A stretch of 64,000 nt of DNA from Methylocystis sp. (GCA_016178015.1 JACOUB010000047.1:80935-144934), one strand, 5' to 3'; positions 26,349-36,077 are shown, counted from the stretch's first letter. Notes: a model not told the origin generated them from the sequence alone. Numbers and translations: made by a program.

Positions 26349-26774
26349 ATGAACACGATGTCGAAATTTGCAGTCGCCGGACTATTCGGAACCGTCGTTT
26401 CCTTGACGCTCGCCGGCGGGGCTCTTGCAGGGCCGGTCGGAGTGGCGGCGCCCAGCGTCGCCCCAATCCGGGCGCCGATCGAAACCGTCCAATACTGGCG
26501 CGACGGGGGTTACCGTCATCATCATTACCATTACTCCTGCGGGGGCGGCTGCAATCCGTATTACTCCGCCCTTTCTGCCGCCGGAGTCGTCAGTTATCCG
26601 GTGTATGAAATTCACAACTACAGGATCGATTACGCTTCGCCGTCCTACAACCACGGTTATGGCTACAACAGAGGCTATGGCTACAACAGCGGCTATGGCT
26701 ACAACAACGGCTATGGCTACAACAACGGTTACGGCTACAACAACGGTTACGGCTACGGCGGGTTCTTTCGGTAG
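26349..26774 (+). CDS. Secreted Gly-Tyr-Asn repeat protein
   Basis: 141 residues. RBS GAGGAG precedes the ATG at 26349. Signal peptide (KFAVAGLFGTVVSLTLAGGALAG), a His-rich patch YRHHHYHYSCGGGCNPYY around residues 55-75, and a C-terminal tract of about six GYGYNN/GYGYNR units. No family recognised; the composition resembles small exported proteins of Hyphomicrobiales with low-complexity tails. The HHHYHYSCGGGC patch might bind metal. The repeat tract lies in 18-bp DNA units and may vary in length between strains. Confidence 0.75.
   Translation: MNTMSKFAVAGLFGTVVSLTLAGGALAGPVGVAAPSVAPIRAPIETVQYWRDGGYRHHHYHYSCGGGCNPYYSALSAAGVVSYPVYEIHNYRIDYASPSYNHGYGYNRGYGYNSGYGYNNGYGYNNGYGYNNGYGYGGFFR
26655..26756 (+). 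repeat. 18-bp tandem repeat inside the Gly-Tyr-Asn protein gene
   Basis: About six units of GGCTATGGCTACAACAAC with point changes (first unit GGTTATGGCTACAACAGA, last units GGTTACGGCTACAACAAC). The unit is six codons, so expansion or contraction keeps the frame. Confidence 0.85.
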
Positions 26775-26926
26775 GTCGCTTGGCGCAGCAGCAAGGGCGT
26801 TCGCGAGGCGGAGCGGCGCCGTCTCGCCGTCGTGAAAACGCTCTCCGCGCGAGGCGTCCCAGCGGGCTCGTCGAGAGCTTTTCGCGTCGCGCCGAACGCG
26901 CTCTTTTTTCGAGGGTCGTCTTGCGG

Positions 26927-27898
26927 TCAGCCCGCGCCCCCGCGCTCTGGCTCTCTGGCCACGGCGCCGGGCACGAAGGCGTCGAAGGCCGCCCAGAATT
27001 GCGCGCGCGCCGCATCCTGCTCCATGAGGATTTCATGACGCGCGGCGGGAATAGTGATGAGATTGGCGACCTCTAAGCGGGCGGCGAAACGTTCGATGGC
27101 GCGCAGCGACACGATTTCGTCCTGCCCGCAGGCGACGAGCAAGGCCGGGGCGCGCGCGCCGCGCGGATATTCGGGCGCCGCGAATTGTTTCATCTGACGA
27201 AAGGCCGCGTTGAGCCAACCGATGGTCGGATCGCCGATGGCGAGTTGCGGCGCCTTGCTCAATATCGCCGCGTTGCGGGCGAAGCGCGCTGCGTCGGAGG
27301 TGAGTTTGTTGCCCGCAAAGCCCTCCTCGGCCAACGAGGTCTCTTTGCCGCCTGGGATGAACATCGCGCCGAGTCCGACCATGTCCAGCGCATCGGCTAG
27401 CGCGCGCGCGATTCTCGGAAAGCGCAGTCGGGCGAGGTCGATCATCGGCGCGGTCAAGACGAGACGCTGGAACGGCGAGCGTCCGCGGTGCGCTTGCTCG
27501 AGCAAGATGGCCGCGCCCATCGAATGGGCCAAGGCGAACCATGGCTGCGGGCATAGGAATTCGACGACCTGCTCCGTAAAGGCGTCGAGATCGCGCTGAT
27601 AGAGCGAGAAATCGTCGACATGGCCTTTGCGCGGATTGGCGAGTTCGCGCTCGGATCCACCCTGGCCGCGCCAATCCATGGTCGCGACCTGAAAGCCGCG
27701 AGCGAGCAGCTCGGCGATGGTCTCGAAATACTTCTCGATGAATTCGGCGCGGCCTTGAAATATTGCGACTGTGCCGCGGGTGCGATGGCCGGGCGCCCAA
27801 CTGGCCACGCGCAAGGTTTTCCCGTCGCTGGTCCGCACCGCAGACACCACCGCCCCTGGCGGCGCGAGATTTGCTGAGGTTTCGATCAGCTCCAGCAC
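26927..27898 (-). CDS. Alpha/beta hydrolase, lysophospholipase (PldB) type
   Basis: 323 residues from a GTG at 27898 with AAGGAG six bases before. Motifs: oxyanion region GTVAIFQGRAEFIEKYFETI, VATMDWRGQGGSER, nucleophile elbow FALAHSMGAAILLEQ (Ser at about 120), ACGQDEIVSL for the acid and IPAARHEILMEQD for the His. This is the PldB/monoacylglycerol lipase (Hydrolase_4) pattern. Cytosolic or membrane-associated turnover of lysophospholipids is likely. The upstream Arg-rich extension of the frame is part of a repeat. Confidence 0.85.
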   Translation of the reverse strand: MLELIETSANLAPPGAVVSAVRTSDGKTLRVASWAPGHRTRGTVAIFQGRAEFIEKYFETIAELLARGFQVATMDWRGQGGSERELANPRKGHVDDFSLYQRDLDAFTEQVVEFLCPQPWFALAHSMGAAILLEQAHRGRSPFQRLVLTAPMIDLARLRFPRIARALADALDMVGLGAMFIPGGKETSLAEEGFAGNKLTSDAARFARNAAILSKAPQLAIGDPTIGWLNAAFRQMKQFAAPEYPRGARAPALLVACGQDEIVSLRAIERFAARLEVANLITIPAARHEILMEQDAARAQFWAAFDAFVPGAVAREPERGGAG

Positions 27899-27922
27899 AT
27901 CGTTCTCCTTAAGATTTCTCGC

Positions 27923-28176
27923 TCTCCCCGCTCGCCGGGAGAGGCGCGGCGGTCGAATCGTGCGGCGGTTCGGGATGAAAGACAACCAAAATGACGGAGA
28001 TTTCAACCCTCGCCGGTGCTTCCTTCAGAGCGATCGGGTGAATGTCGGCACGGGGCGCAATCTGCCCTCTCTCCCGCGGAACGCTAAGGGAGAGTTGGAG
28101 AGGAGGCGGTTCGTCTTGGAGCAATTTACGCGGCGATGCCCCTCCCTAGCCCTCCCTTAGCGTTCCGCGGGAGAGG
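27923..28176. repeat. Family 1 palindromic repeats (short unit plus long inverted copy)
   Basis: A short unit CTCCCCGCTCGCCGGGAG at about 27923-27942, then an inverted pair: CTCTCCCGCGGAACGCTAAG (28069) and CTTAGCGTTCCGCGGGAGAG (to 28174) facing each other across about 50 bp. The arms are complementary over about 25 bp. Fills the gap between the hydrolase and the Hsp20 gene. Confidence 0.7.
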
Positions 28177-28284
28177 GAATCGAACCTCTTGCGCACGCGA
28201 AAAAGCATCCCCACATCGCTGATCAGCGCGGGCCGGGTTGGACGCGCGTCAACAGGCGCGAGCGGGCGTTAAAAGTTCCGCGCG

Positions 28285-28318
28285 CGCCGCATGTCGCTTC
28301 GGTTAAGGAGGATATGTC
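28285..28318 (+). promoter_or_regulatory. Possible ROSE-like RNA thermometer before hsp20
   Basis: The 5' leader directly before the start reads GTCGCTTCGGTTAAGGAGGA. It contains UCGCU, fitting the U(U/C)GCU motif that in ROSE elements pairs with the Shine-Dalgarno sequence, and a TTCGG loop between that motif and AAGGAGG. Rhizobial small heat-shock genes are commonly ROSE-controlled. The pairing is short and I could not compute stability, so this is a hypothesis. Confidence 0.35.
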
Positions 28319-28786
28319 ATGCGTCACTTCGATCTCTCGCCTCTCTATCGTTCGACGGTCGGCTTCGACCGTCTGTTCTCGTTGCTCGATCAAGCCGGCG
28401 GCTTGGAGGCGGCGCCCGCCTATCCGCCTTACAACATCGAGCGAACGGCGGAGAACGCCTATCGCGTCACCCTGGCGGTGGCGGGATTTGCGCGCGAGGA
28501 ACTGTCCATCGAGAGTCGCGAGAACACGCTGACCATCAAGGGCGCCAAGGAACAGGAGGCGCAAGGCGCGCCGCCGCGCGAGGTCCTGCATCAGGGCATC
28601 GCGGCGCGTGCCTTCGAGCGGCGCTTCCAGCTCGCCGATCACGTCGTCGTGACCGCGGCGAGCCTCGAGAACGGGTTGTTGCATGTCGATCTCATCCGCG
28701 AGATCCCCGAGGCGCAAAAGCCGCGCAAGATCGAGATCGGCGGCGGCGGCGCGGCCCCGCAGAAGGTCGAGGCGCGGGCGGCCTGA
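28319..28786 (+). CDS. Small heat-shock protein, Hsp20 family
   Basis: 155 residues. N-terminal MRHFDLSPLYRSTVGFDRLF is the start shared by rhizobial IbpA-like proteins. The alpha-crystallin domain follows (YPPYNIERTAENAYRVTLAV, LTIKGAKEQ, FERRFQLADHVVVTAASLEN, GLLHVDLIREIPE) and the C-terminal anchoring motif is KPRKIEI. ATP-independent holdase chaperone. Strong RBS (AAGGAGG). The C-terminal tail is Gly/Ala-rich. Likely induced by heat. Confidence 0.93.
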   Translation: MRHFDLSPLYRSTVGFDRLFSLLDQAGGLEAAPAYPPYNIERTAENAYRVTLAVAGFAREELSIESRENTLTIKGAKEQEAQGAPPREVLHQGIAARAFERRFQLADHVVVTAASLENGLLHVDLIREIPEAQKPRKIEIGGGGAAPQKVEARAA

Positions 28787-28824
28787 GCGGTTTTGGCCCA
28801 CCAGAGACCCGCCAGCCGGCGAAG

Positions 28825-28849
28825 CCTTCTCCCGCAAGCGGGAGAAGGG
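28825..28849. repeat. Family 1 hairpin, single unit
   Basis: CCTTCTCCCGCAAGCGGGAG followed by AAGGG, one perfect hairpin between the convergent hsp20 and Pro/Ala-rich protein genes. It could serve as a terminator-like structure for both, though no U-run follows. Confidence 0.75.
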
Positions 28850-28896
28850 ATTTACCTGATCGTATCATCCGGCCAAAAAAGAGGCGCCTTTTATCG

Positions 28897-29787
28897 TTAG
28901 CCGCCGACGCTCGACGGGGATTTGTCGGCGCTTGGCGATTTGTCCTGCTGTGGAGGCGGCGGAACGGCGGCGGGGGTATTTGTAGGCGCCGCCGTTCCGG
29001 CTTCCGCAGCGGGCGTCGCCGGTTGGGCCGGCGCGGCTGTCGCTTCCGCTGGCGCGGCCGGAGCGGCGACAGGCGCCGCATCCGACGCCGCAGCGGGCGG
29101 AGCGGCGGGCGGGGCTGTCGTGGCCTGGGCGGGGACGGGCGGCTCGGCTGTGGACGCCGGCGTGGGTGGCGTTATCGTGGGGGCGGCCGGCGCAGGCGCG
29201 GCGGACGTCCCTTGCGAGGCCGCGGGATAGGCGGCGCCGCGACGCGGGTTCGCGCCGGCGCGCGCCGCCTTGGCGCGGGGCCGCGCCGCCGGCCTGGGTG
29301 GCGATGGAGGCGGAATTTCGGCGCCCGGGCCGTCGCCGCCGATGCCCGGAATGACTCTTGGGCCCGGCGGCTGCGGCTCGATCGCCTCATCTGGCGCCAA
29401 TGGTTCGGCGCGCGCCACTCCGTCATGCGGGTCCTCGGGCGCGAAGGCGGGTTCGACCCGCCGGGAGCTCAACACCTCGCCTTCGTAGGGGTCGATAATA
29501 AACCGCATGCGCCGGCCCTTGGCGTCGACGCCGGTCGCGACGACCTGGTCGCCGCGACGGCCGAGCGGTCCATCGAGGCGAAAGCCTTCCCGCCTCAGGA
29601 TGGACGCCATGCGCGGTGGGGAGACATCCGGCGCCGGCTCCTCGATCGCCCGATAAAAGTAGGCGAACGGACGGAAATAAAATTGCGCCGCCGCCGGTTG
29701 CGGCGCGGCAAGCGCCCCGACCGCCAACGCGGGCGCCAAGCTCGCCCAAGCGAGGAAGGATTTGGATCGCAGGTTTGATGGCGTCAT
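28897..29787 (-). CDS. Secreted Pro/Ala-rich protein with small N-terminal domain
   Basis: 296 residues from the ATG at 29787 (GGAGACGCGC upstream). Signal peptide (SFLAWASLAPALAVGALAAP ending near QPAAAQ). Residues about 45-110 form the only folded-looking part: MASILRREGFRLDGPLGRRG, VVATGVDAKGRRMRFIIDPY, EGEVLSSRR, which resembles a PepSY-type module. The remaining 180 residues are Pro/Ala-rich low complexity. Common in Hyphomicrobiales; function unknown. A 495-codon opposite-strand frame here is a composition artefact. Confidence 0.75.
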   Translation of the reverse strand: MTPSNLRSKSFLAWASLAPALAVGALAAPQPAAAQFYFRPFAYFYRAIEEPAPDVSPPRMASILRREGFRLDGPLGRRGDQVVATGVDAKGRRMRFIIDPYEGEVLSSRRVEPAFAPEDPHDGVARAEPLAPDEAIEPQPPGPRVIPGIGGDGPGAEIPPPSPPRPAARPRAKAARAGANPRRGAAYPAASQGTSAAPAPAAPTITPPTPASTAEPPVPAQATTAPPAAPPAAASDAAPVAAPAAPAEATAAPAQPATPAAEAGTAAPTNTPAAVPPPPQQDKSPSADKSPSSVGG

Positions 29788-29860
29788 GCGCGTCTCCATC
29801 TATTCGCCGTCTCAGCCGAGCGCAGACTTGGCGAATATTGCGGCGAGGTTTGGACGAGAA

Positions 29861-29948
29861 CCGCGCCTTCGTGGGGCGCCGTTTGCGACGCCGCCAAACG
29901 CCAGGGTTGCTTGTGCGGAAGGGCCAATAGGGCAAGAATATTTCTCGC
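29861..29948. repeat. Degenerate dispersed segment, copy 1
   Basis: Shares with 31037-31133 the blocks CGACGCCGCCAA, TTGCTTGTGCGG and GGCAAGA-TATTT-TCGC in the same order and orientation. About 90 bp. The two copies flank the asd fragment and the AT-richer secreted-protein gene. Confidence 0.5.
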
Positions 29949-30020
29949 TGACCCTTATGCCCCGTCGGGGGATTTGATATCATGTTGGTAATACGAAAGC
30001 GGAGCGGAAGGACTGAAATG

Positions 30021-30047
30021 CTGCAATGCGTATCATGTCACCGTAAT
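30021..30047 (+). repeat. Family 4 REP-like element
   Basis: Carries the family core GCGTATCATGTCACCGTAAT, preceded by CTGCAAT. Other copies: 30947 (degenerate, inverted), 36337, 37356 and 38711 (inverted). Here the element abuts directly on the asd 3' fragment. Confidence 0.75.
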
Positions 30048-30049
30048 CC

Positions 30050-30184
30050 CCGACCGTCGACAATGGATTGGTGTTGTGGTGCGTCTCCGACAATCTGCGC
30101 AAGGGCGCGGCGCTCAACGCCATCCAGATCGCGGAAGCGGTGGTCAACCGCAAGCTGCTGGCGCCGAAGCAAAAGGCGGCGTGA
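30050..30184 (+). pseudogene. asd: 3' fragment of aspartate-semialdehyde dehydrogenase gene (asd)
   Basis: The frame from 30050 to the TGA at 30182-30184 reads [20 protein letters not shown], then [20 protein letters not shown]. This is the extreme C-terminus of Asd (pattern [21 protein letters not shown]..). A TAA stands directly in front of it in frame and the REP-like element ends three bases earlier, so only about 44 codons exist and there is no start. It must be a leftover of duplication or rearrangement; an intact asd is expected elsewhere since the enzyme (lysine, threonine, methionine and diaminopimelate synthesis) is essential. Confidence 0.85.
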
Positions 30185-30282
30185 TATTCGAGAATACTGA
30201 GGCGCTCTGTCTTGCGAACCTCTCCAATCCTGCTACTCTTTGACAAATTAGGTTATCGAACAAAGCACCCATGGAGGGGACG

Positions 30283-30924
30283 ATGTGGCGCGCCATTTTC
30301 ATCGCGGTTATCGCCTCGTTTTCAGAGTTGGCCCACGCGTGCGACGGCCAGACGGGCAATGTAATTTTCGGGGACGCTTTTAAAGACGATATGGGAGGCT
30401 GGACGTACGGCGAGAGCGAGGGGCTGCTCTTCACTCCACCCGGCGCCAAGCTCTTGGTTGAACCAAATCACAAGGGTGGCTGGGCAAGGACCCACTTGAA
30501 TCAAACGTTCACCGCCGCACAGGGGGACTTCTGCGTCGAGATGTCTTTTCCGAGGGATGCTAAAAGACTAGATGCAGGAATCGGCCTCGTATTTCTTGCT
30601 CAAGATTATGACAATACATGGGATGTTAACGTCTTCTCAAATGGTGTTGTCAAACTCAACAAATACGTTAACGGCAAGTGGAACATGGTTTGGCGAGCCA
30701 CAAACAACATGGTAAAACCGAGCGACACGGACGTTAACTCGATACGAGCCATTGTCAAGAACGGGCTGATAACAGTCATCGTTAACGGAAATACAATAAG
30801 ACGGGTCCGCGCGAACATTCCGGACGGCGATCTTAAATTCGGTTTTTTCGGGGAATACAATGTTACCTCCAGAGAAGCAGTGCCATTCAATGTGCACACG
30901 TACAAGGTCACGTCGGGCGAATGA
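30283..30924 (+). CDS. Secreted protein with lectin/DUF1080-like fold (hypothetical)
   Basis: 213 residues from the ATG at 30283 (GGAGGGG upstream). Signal peptide (WRAIFIAVIASFSELAHAC), then a beta-rich domain: GNVIFGDAFKDDMGGW, ARTHLNQTFTAAQGDFCVEM, DAGIGLVFLAQDYDNTWDVN, VNGNTIRRVRANIPDGDLKF. This is the pattern of concanavalin-like/DUF1080 sandwich domains. AT-richer than the surrounding genes and bordered by family 4 repeats (30021 and 30947), pointing to acquisition. Ligand unknown. Confidence 0.7.
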   Translation: MWRAIFIAVIASFSELAHACDGQTGNVIFGDAFKDDMGGWTYGESEGLLFTPPGAKLLVEPNHKGGWARTHLNQTFTAAQGDFCVEMSFPRDAKRLDAGIGLVFLAQDYDNTWDVNVFSNGVVKLNKYVNGKWNMVWRATNNMVKPSDTDVNSIRAIVKNGLITVIVNGNTIRRVRANIPDGDLKFGFFGEYNVTSREAVPFNVHTYKVTSGE

Positions 30925-30946
30925 GCGGATGAACCGCTCAGAATAT

Positions 30947-30968
30947 AGGTGATAGGTTATACGCATTG
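30947..30968 (-). repeat. Family 4 REP-like element, degenerate inverted copy
   Basis: AGGTGATAGGTTATACGCAT matches the reverse complement of the family core (CGGTGACATGATACGCAT) with small changes. It lies just after the stop of the AT-richer secreted-protein gene, opposite in orientation to the copy at 30021, so the pair brackets that gene. Confidence 0.55.
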
Positions 30969-31036
30969 TATAATTTTATCGTATGCGTACGTTTTCGGTA
31001 ACATGACGCCAGTTCCCATTGCCGCGAGGCGGAGGC

Positions 31037-31292
31037 GGAACGCGCGCTCCGGGCGCCCATTCCGACGCCGCCAAGCGCTCGAGCGGTTTGCTTGTGCGGC
31101 AAAGGCAAATCTGGCAAGACTATTTTTTCGCCGATATGTCAGCCCTGCTGACGCTAGACGCCTGTCGCCCCCACCCCAACCCTCCCCCGCTGCGCGGGAG
31201 AGGGAGTAGATTTGGGGCTTCATCGACGTTGCGCGAAACGCCGATCGTTAGCGTCCCCTCTCCCGCTTGCGGGGGAGGGACAGGGAGGGGGC
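31037..31292. repeat. Degenerate dispersed segment copy 2, followed by family 1 repeat
   Basis: 31037-31133 repeats the segment at 29861-29948. 31167-31292 is a family 1 pair: ACCCTCCCCCGCTGCGCGGG and a mirrored CTCCCGCTTGCGGGGGAGGG; the block around it (CGAAACGCCGATCGTTAGCG) recurs inverted at 53565-53580. Together they fill the 400-bp gap before gltB, whose promoter must lie here or inside the repeats. Confidence 0.6.
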
Positions 31293-31324
31293 GCGGGAAC
31301 GCATGACGGCGCGGAGCAGTTTCA

Positions 31325-34300
31325 ATGAGTTCGACGAGACGCGAGATCACGGCGCGAGCGGAACTGGAACCAAGCGGCGTCGTTGCCGGCCGGGAACACG
31401 CCGCCATGACAGCGCCCAACGCCGCCGACCCAGCCCTGCCGAAGGCGCAGGGACTTTATGATCCCGCCAAGGAACATGATTCCTGCGGCGTCGGCTTCGT
31501 CGCCGATCTCCATAATCGCAAGCGCCGCGACATCGTCGAGATGGGTCTGCAGATCCTGCTCAATCTCGACCATCGCGGCGCCGTCGGCGCCGATCCCAAG
31601 CTCGGCGACGGCTGCGGCATCCTCGTGCAGATCCCGCACCGCTTCTTCGTCGAAGAATGCGAAAAACTCGGGTTTGCGCTTCCCGCGGCGGGCCACTATG
31701 CGATCGGCCAGTTGTTCATGCCGCGCGACGCGCAGGCGCGGGCGAAGGCGCAGGAGATCATCGAAGGGGCGATCGTCGCGCAAGGCTTGCAGCTGTTGGG
31801 CTGGCGCAGCCTTCCCGTCGACCCGTCCGATCTCGGCGACGCGGTGCGCGCCGTCGAGCCTGTTCATCTTCAGGCGTTCATCGGACGCGGGGCGAACGTG
31901 ACGAGCGACGAGGATTTCGAGCGCCGGCTGTATCTTGCCCGCAAGATCGCCTCGAATAACATCGTCGCGCTCGGCGGGACGAGCCGGGAATATTTCCCGG
32001 TGTCGGTGTCGTCGCGCACCATCGTTTACAAGGGCATGGTGCTGGTCTCGCAGCTTCAAGGGTATTTCCTCGATCTGCAAGACGCGCGCTTTACAAGCGC
32101 GCTCGCCCTCGTGCATCAGCGTTTCGCCACCAACACCTTCCCGTCCTGGCGGCTGGCGCATCCTTATCGTTTCGTCGCGCACAACGGCGAGATCAACACG
32201 TTGCGCGGCAATCTCAATTGGATGGCCGCGCGGCAGGCCTCGGTGTCATCGCCCCTCTATGGGCCGGACATCAGCAAGCTGTGGCCGATTTCCTACGAGG
32301 GACAATCCGACACCGCCTGTTTCGACAACGCGCTCGAATTCCTCGTGCGGGGCGGCTATTCGCTCGCCCATGCGATGATGATGCTGATCCCGGAGGCCTG
32401 GGCCGGCAATCCGTTGATGGACGAGGATCGCAAGGCCTTTTACGAGTATCACGCGGCGTTGATGGAGCCTTGGGACGGCCCGGCCGCCATGGCGTTCACC
32501 GACGGACGGCAGATCGGCGCGACGCTCGATCGCAATGGACTGCGGCCGGCGCGCTATCTCGTCACCGACGACGGCCTCGTCGTCATGGCCTCCGAGGCGG
32601 GCGTGCTGCCGATCCCGCAAGAGCGGATCGTCACGAAATGGCGCCTGCAACCAGGCAAGATGCTGCTCGTCGATCTCGACCAGGGGCGCATCATTTCCGA
32701 CGACGAGATCAAGAAGAAGCTCGCGTCCTCGCTTCCCTATCGGCACTGGCTCGAAGGCGCGCAAATCGTGCTCGAGGATTTAAAGCCTGTGGAGCCGCGC
32801 GCTTCGCGCACCGACGTGTCGCTGCTCGACCGCCAGCAGGCCTTCGGCTACACGCAGGAGGAGGTCGCTCTGCTCATGGTCCCGATGGCCGTGACGGGCC
32901 AGGAGGCGGTGGGCTCGATGGGCGCCGACACGCCGATTTCGGCGCTCTCCGACAAGCCGAAGCTGCTCTACACCTATTTCAAGCAGAATTTCGCGCAAGT
33001 GACGAACCCGCCGATCGATCCGATCCGCGAGGAGCTCGTCATGAGCCTGGTCTCCTTCATCGGCCCGCGCCCCAACATTCTCGATCACCAGGGTTCCGCC
33101 AAGCGCAAGCGGCTCGAGGTGCGCCAGCCGATCCTCACCAACGAGGACCTGGAGAAGATCCGCTGCATCGGCCATGTCGAAGACAGCTTCGACACCAAGA
33201 CGCTCGACATCACTTATGACGCCGCCAAGGGCGCGGACGGTCTCGGGCGCGCGCTCGACCGGCTGCGCGAGCGCGCCAGTCAAGCGGTCAACGGCGGATA
33301 CAACATCATCATCCTCTCCGACCGCATGGTGGGCCCCGACCGCATTCCGATCCCGTCGCTGCTCGCCACGGCGGCGGTGCATCATCACCTCATCCGCAAG
33401 GGCTTGCGCACTTCCGTCGGTCTCGTGGTCGAGACCGGCGAAGCGCGCGAGGTCCATCATTTCGCTTGCCTCGCCGGCTATGGCGCGGAAGCGATCAACC
33501 CCTATCTCGCCTTCGAGACGCTCGCCGTTCTTGCCGACGATTTCCCGCCGGAAGTCGATGAACATGTGGCCGTCAAGCGCTTCATCAAGGCGATCGACAA
33601 GGGCCTTTTGAAGGTCATGTCGAAGATGGGCATCTCGACCTATCAATCCTATTGCGGCGCGCAGATTTTTGACGCCGTTGGCCTCGCACAGAGTTTCGTC
33701 GACGAATTCTTCACCGGAACGACGACGCGCATCGCCGGCGTTGGCCTCGATGAGATCGCCCATGAGACGGCGCGCCGTCATGGCGACGCGTTCGGCGACG
33801 CGCCGGTCTATCGCGACGCGCTGGACGTCGGCGGCGATTACGCCTTCCGCATTCGCGGCGAGGCGCATTCCTGGACGCCGCACTCCGTCTCGCTTTTGCA
33901 ACACGCGGTGCGCGCCAACGCGCGCGACAAATTCCGCGCCTTCGCGCAAGTCCTCAACGAGCAGGACGAGAAGCTCTTGAACATCCGCGGCCTGTTCCGC
34001 ATCAAGGAGGCCGCGGAGGACGGCCGCGCCGCCGTTCCGCTCGCCGAGGTCGAGCCGGCGAGCGAGATCGTCAAGCGCTTTGCGACCGGCGCCATGTCGT
34101 TTGGCTCGATTTCGCGCGAGGCGCACACGACGCTCGCCATCGCCATGAACCGCATCGGCGGCAAGTCGAACACCGGCGAGGGCGGCGAGGAGCCCGAGCG
34201 TTTCAAGCCGCTGCCGAACGGCGACAGCATGCGCTCGGCGATCAAGCAGGTCGCCTCGGGGCGCTTCGGCGTCACCGCCGAATACCTGGTCAACGCCGAC

Positions 34301-36067
34301 ATGCTCCAGATCAAGATGGCGCAAGGCGCCAAGCCCGGCGAAGGCGGGCAGTTGCCGGGCGAGAAGGTCGATGCGGTGATCGCCAAGGTGCGGCATTCGA
34401 CGCCCGGCGTCGGCCTCATCTCGCCGCCGCCGCATCACGACATCTATTCGATCGAGGACCTCGCGCAGCTGATCTTCGACTTGAAGAACGTCAACCCGCG
34501 CGCCGGCGTGTCGGTGAAGCTCGTCTCGGAAGTCGGCGTCGGCACGGTCGCGGCGGGCGTCTCCAAGGGCCGCGCCGATCATGTGACGATCTCGGGCTTC
34601 GAAGGCGGCACCGGCGCTTCGCCCTTGACCTCCATCAAGCACGCCGGCAGCCCATGGGAAATCGGCCTCGCCGAGACGCATCAAACCTTGGTGCTGAACG
34701 GCCTCCGGTCGCGCATCGCCGTGCAGATCGACGGCGGCTTGCGCACCGGGCGCGACGTCGTGGTCGGCGCTCTTCTGGGCGCCGACGAGTTCGGCTTTTC
34801 CACCGCGCCGCTCATCTCCGCCGGCTGCGTGATGATGCGCAAGTGCCATCTCAACACCTGCCCGGTCGGCGTCGCCACGCAGGACCCGGTGCTGCGCAAG
34901 CGCTTCGTCGGCCAGCCGGAGCACGTCATCAACTTCTTCTTCTTCGTCGCCGAGGAGGCGCGCGAGCTCATGGCGTCGATGGGCTACCGGCGTTTCGACG
35001 AGATGATCGGGCAGCGGCAGATGCTCGACAAGGAGCGTGCGCTCTCGCACTGGAAGGCCAAGGGGCTGGACTTCTCGCGCCTGTTCCACAAGCCGGCGGG
35101 CGAGGGCGCGAGCATCCGCCATAGCACGTCGCAGGATCATGGTCTCGACAAGGTTCTCGACCACACGCTCATCGCGAAGGCGCGCGCGGCGATCGACCGC
35201 GGCGCCAAGGTCTCGATCGAGACGAAGATTCGCAACGTCGATCGCGCCACGGGCGCGATGCTGTCGGGCGAGGTGGCGCGCGTCTACGGCCATGCCGGAC
35301 TGCCCGACGACACCATCGACATCCGCTGCGCCGGCACGGCGGGCCAGAGCTTCGGCGCATTTTTGGCGCGCGGGATTACCTTGCGGCTCGAAGGCGAGGC
35401 CAACGATTACGTCGGCAAGGGCCTGTCGGGCGGGCGCCTTATCGTGTATCCGCCGCGCGCGGCGACGAAGATCGCGCCCGAGACGTCGATCCTTATCGGC
35501 AACACCGTGCTTTACGGGGCGATCGCCGGCGAGTGCTACTTCCGGGGCGTCGCCGGCGAGCGCTTCGCCGTGCGCAATTCCGGCGCCATCGCCGTGGTCG
35601 AGGGGGTGGGCGATCACGGTTGCGAATACATGACTGGCGGCGTGGTGGTGGTGCTCGGCGCAACCGGCCGCAATTTCGCCGCCGGCATGTCGGGCGGCAT
35701 CGCCTATGTGCTCGACGAGGACGATTCCTTCGCCAGCCGCTGCAATCTCGCCATGGTCGATCTCGAGCCGGTGCGCGAAGAGGAGAGCCTGATGTGCGAG
35801 AGCTACCACCAGTGCGGCGATCTCGAGCAGCACGGCCGCGTTGACGTGATGGACGACATGACGCGCTTCGACGCCGAGCGCCTGCGCCAGCTCATCGCCA
35901 ACCACCTGCGCTACACCGGCTCGACTCGCGCCCGTAAAATTCTGGACGATTGGGAGAGTTTTAAGCCGAAGTTCCGCAAGGTGATGCCGGTCGAATACCG
36001 CCGCGCCCTGAACGAGCTGCTCGCCAAGAAGAAAGAAGAGCTGCCGCTCGCCGCGGCGGGGGAGTGA
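31325..36067 (+). CDS. gltB: Glutamate synthase (NADPH) large subunit
   Basis: 1580 residues from the ATG at 31325; an ATG at 31406 ([16 protein letters not shown]) is also possible, the mature enzyme starting at the Cys of EHDSCGVGF. Domains in order: class II amidotransferase (N-terminal Cys, [20 protein letters not shown]), central domain, FMN-binding barrel ([40 protein letters not shown], the 3Fe-4S cysteines [17 protein letters not shown]) and the C-terminal GXGXG beta-helix ([20 protein letters not shown]). Converts 2-oxoglutarate plus glutamine to two glutamates with GltD. gltD normally follows; here it is 3.9 kb away. Confidence 0.97.
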   Translation: MSSTRREITARAELEPSGVVAGREHAAMTAPNAADPALPKAQGLYDPAKEHDSCGVGFVADLHNRKRRDIVEMGLQILLNLDHRGAVGADPKLGDGCGILVQIPHRFFVEECEKLGFALPAAGHYAIGQLFMPRDAQARAKAQEIIEGAIVAQGLQLLGWRSLPVDPSDLGDAVRAVEPVHLQAFIGRGANVTSDEDFERRLYLARKIASNNIVALGGTSREYFPVSVSSRTIVYKGMVLVSQLQGYFLDLQDARFTSALALVHQRFATNTFPSWRLAHPYRFVAHNGEINTLRGNLNWMAARQASVSSPLYGPDISKLWPISYEGQSDTACFDNALEFLVRGGYSLAHAMMMLIPEAWAGNPLMDEDRKAFYEYHAALMEPWDGPAAMAFTDGRQIGATLDRNGLRPARYLVTDDGLVVMASEAGVLPIPQERIVTKWRLQPGKMLLVDLDQGRIISDDEIKKKLASSLPYRHWLEGAQIVLEDLKPVEPRASRTDVSLLDRQQAFGYTQEEVALLMVPMAVTGQEAVGSMGADTPISALSDKPKLLYTYFKQNFAQVTNPPIDPIREELVMSLVSFIGPRPNILDHQGSAKRKRLEVRQPILTNEDLEKIRCIGHVEDSFDTKTLDITYDAAKGADGLGRALDRLRERASQAVNGGYNIIILSDRMVGPDRIPIPSLLATAAVHHHLIRKGLRTSVGLVVETGEAREVHHFACLAGYGAEAINPYLAFETLAVLADDFPPEVDEHVAVKRFIKAIDKGLLKVMSKMGISTYQSYCGAQIFDAVGLAQSFVDEFFTGTTTRIAGVGLDEIAHETARRHGDAFGDAPVYRDALDVGGDYAFRIRGEAHSWTPHSVSLLQHAVRANARDKFRAFAQVLNEQDEKLLNIRGLFRIKEAAEDGRAAVPLAEVEPASEIVKRFATGAMSFGSISREAHTTLAIAMNRIGGKSNTGEGGEEPERFKPLPNGDSMRSAIKQVASGRFGVTAEYLVNADMLQIKMAQGAKPGEGGQLPGEKVDAVIAKVRHSTPGVGLISPPPHHDIYSIEDLAQLIFDLKNVNPRAGVSVKLVSEVGVGTVAAGVSKGRADHVTISGFEGGTGASPLTSIKHAGSPWEIGLAETHQTLVLNGLRSRIAVQIDGGLRTGRDVVVGALLGADEFGFSTAPLISAGCVMMRKCHLNTCPVGVATQDPVLRKRFVGQPEHVINFFFFVAEEARELMASMGYRRFDEMIGQRQMLDKERALSHWKAKGLDFSRLFHKPAGEGASIRHSTSQDHGLDKVLDHTLIAKARAAIDRGAKVSIETKIRNVDRATGAMLSGEVARVYGHAGLPDDTIDIRCAGTAGQSFGAFLARGITLRLEGEANDYVGKGLSGGRLIVYPPRAATKIAPETSILIGNTVLYGAIAGECYFRGVAGERFAVRNSGAIAVVEGVGDHGCEYMTGGVVVVLGATGRNFAAGMSGGIAYVLDEDDSFASRCNLAMVDLEPVREEESLMCESYHQCGDLEQHGRVDVMDDMTRFDAERLRQLIANHLRYTGSTRARKILDDWESFKPKFRKVMPVEYRRALNELLAKKKEELPLAAAGE

Positions 36068-36077
36068 GCGGCGCTTT

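Noticed and set aside
26655..26756. Regular 18-bp repeats considered as a CRISPR-like array
   Set aside because: Units are contiguous without spacers and keep the reading frame of a secreted protein, so this is a coding tandem repeat.
28291..29778. 495-codon plus-strand frame rich in Gly and Arg
   Set aside because: It runs through hsp20 and opposite the Pro/Ala-rich protein; Gly/Arg composition is the reverse reading of Pro/Ala codons. No start site or motif.
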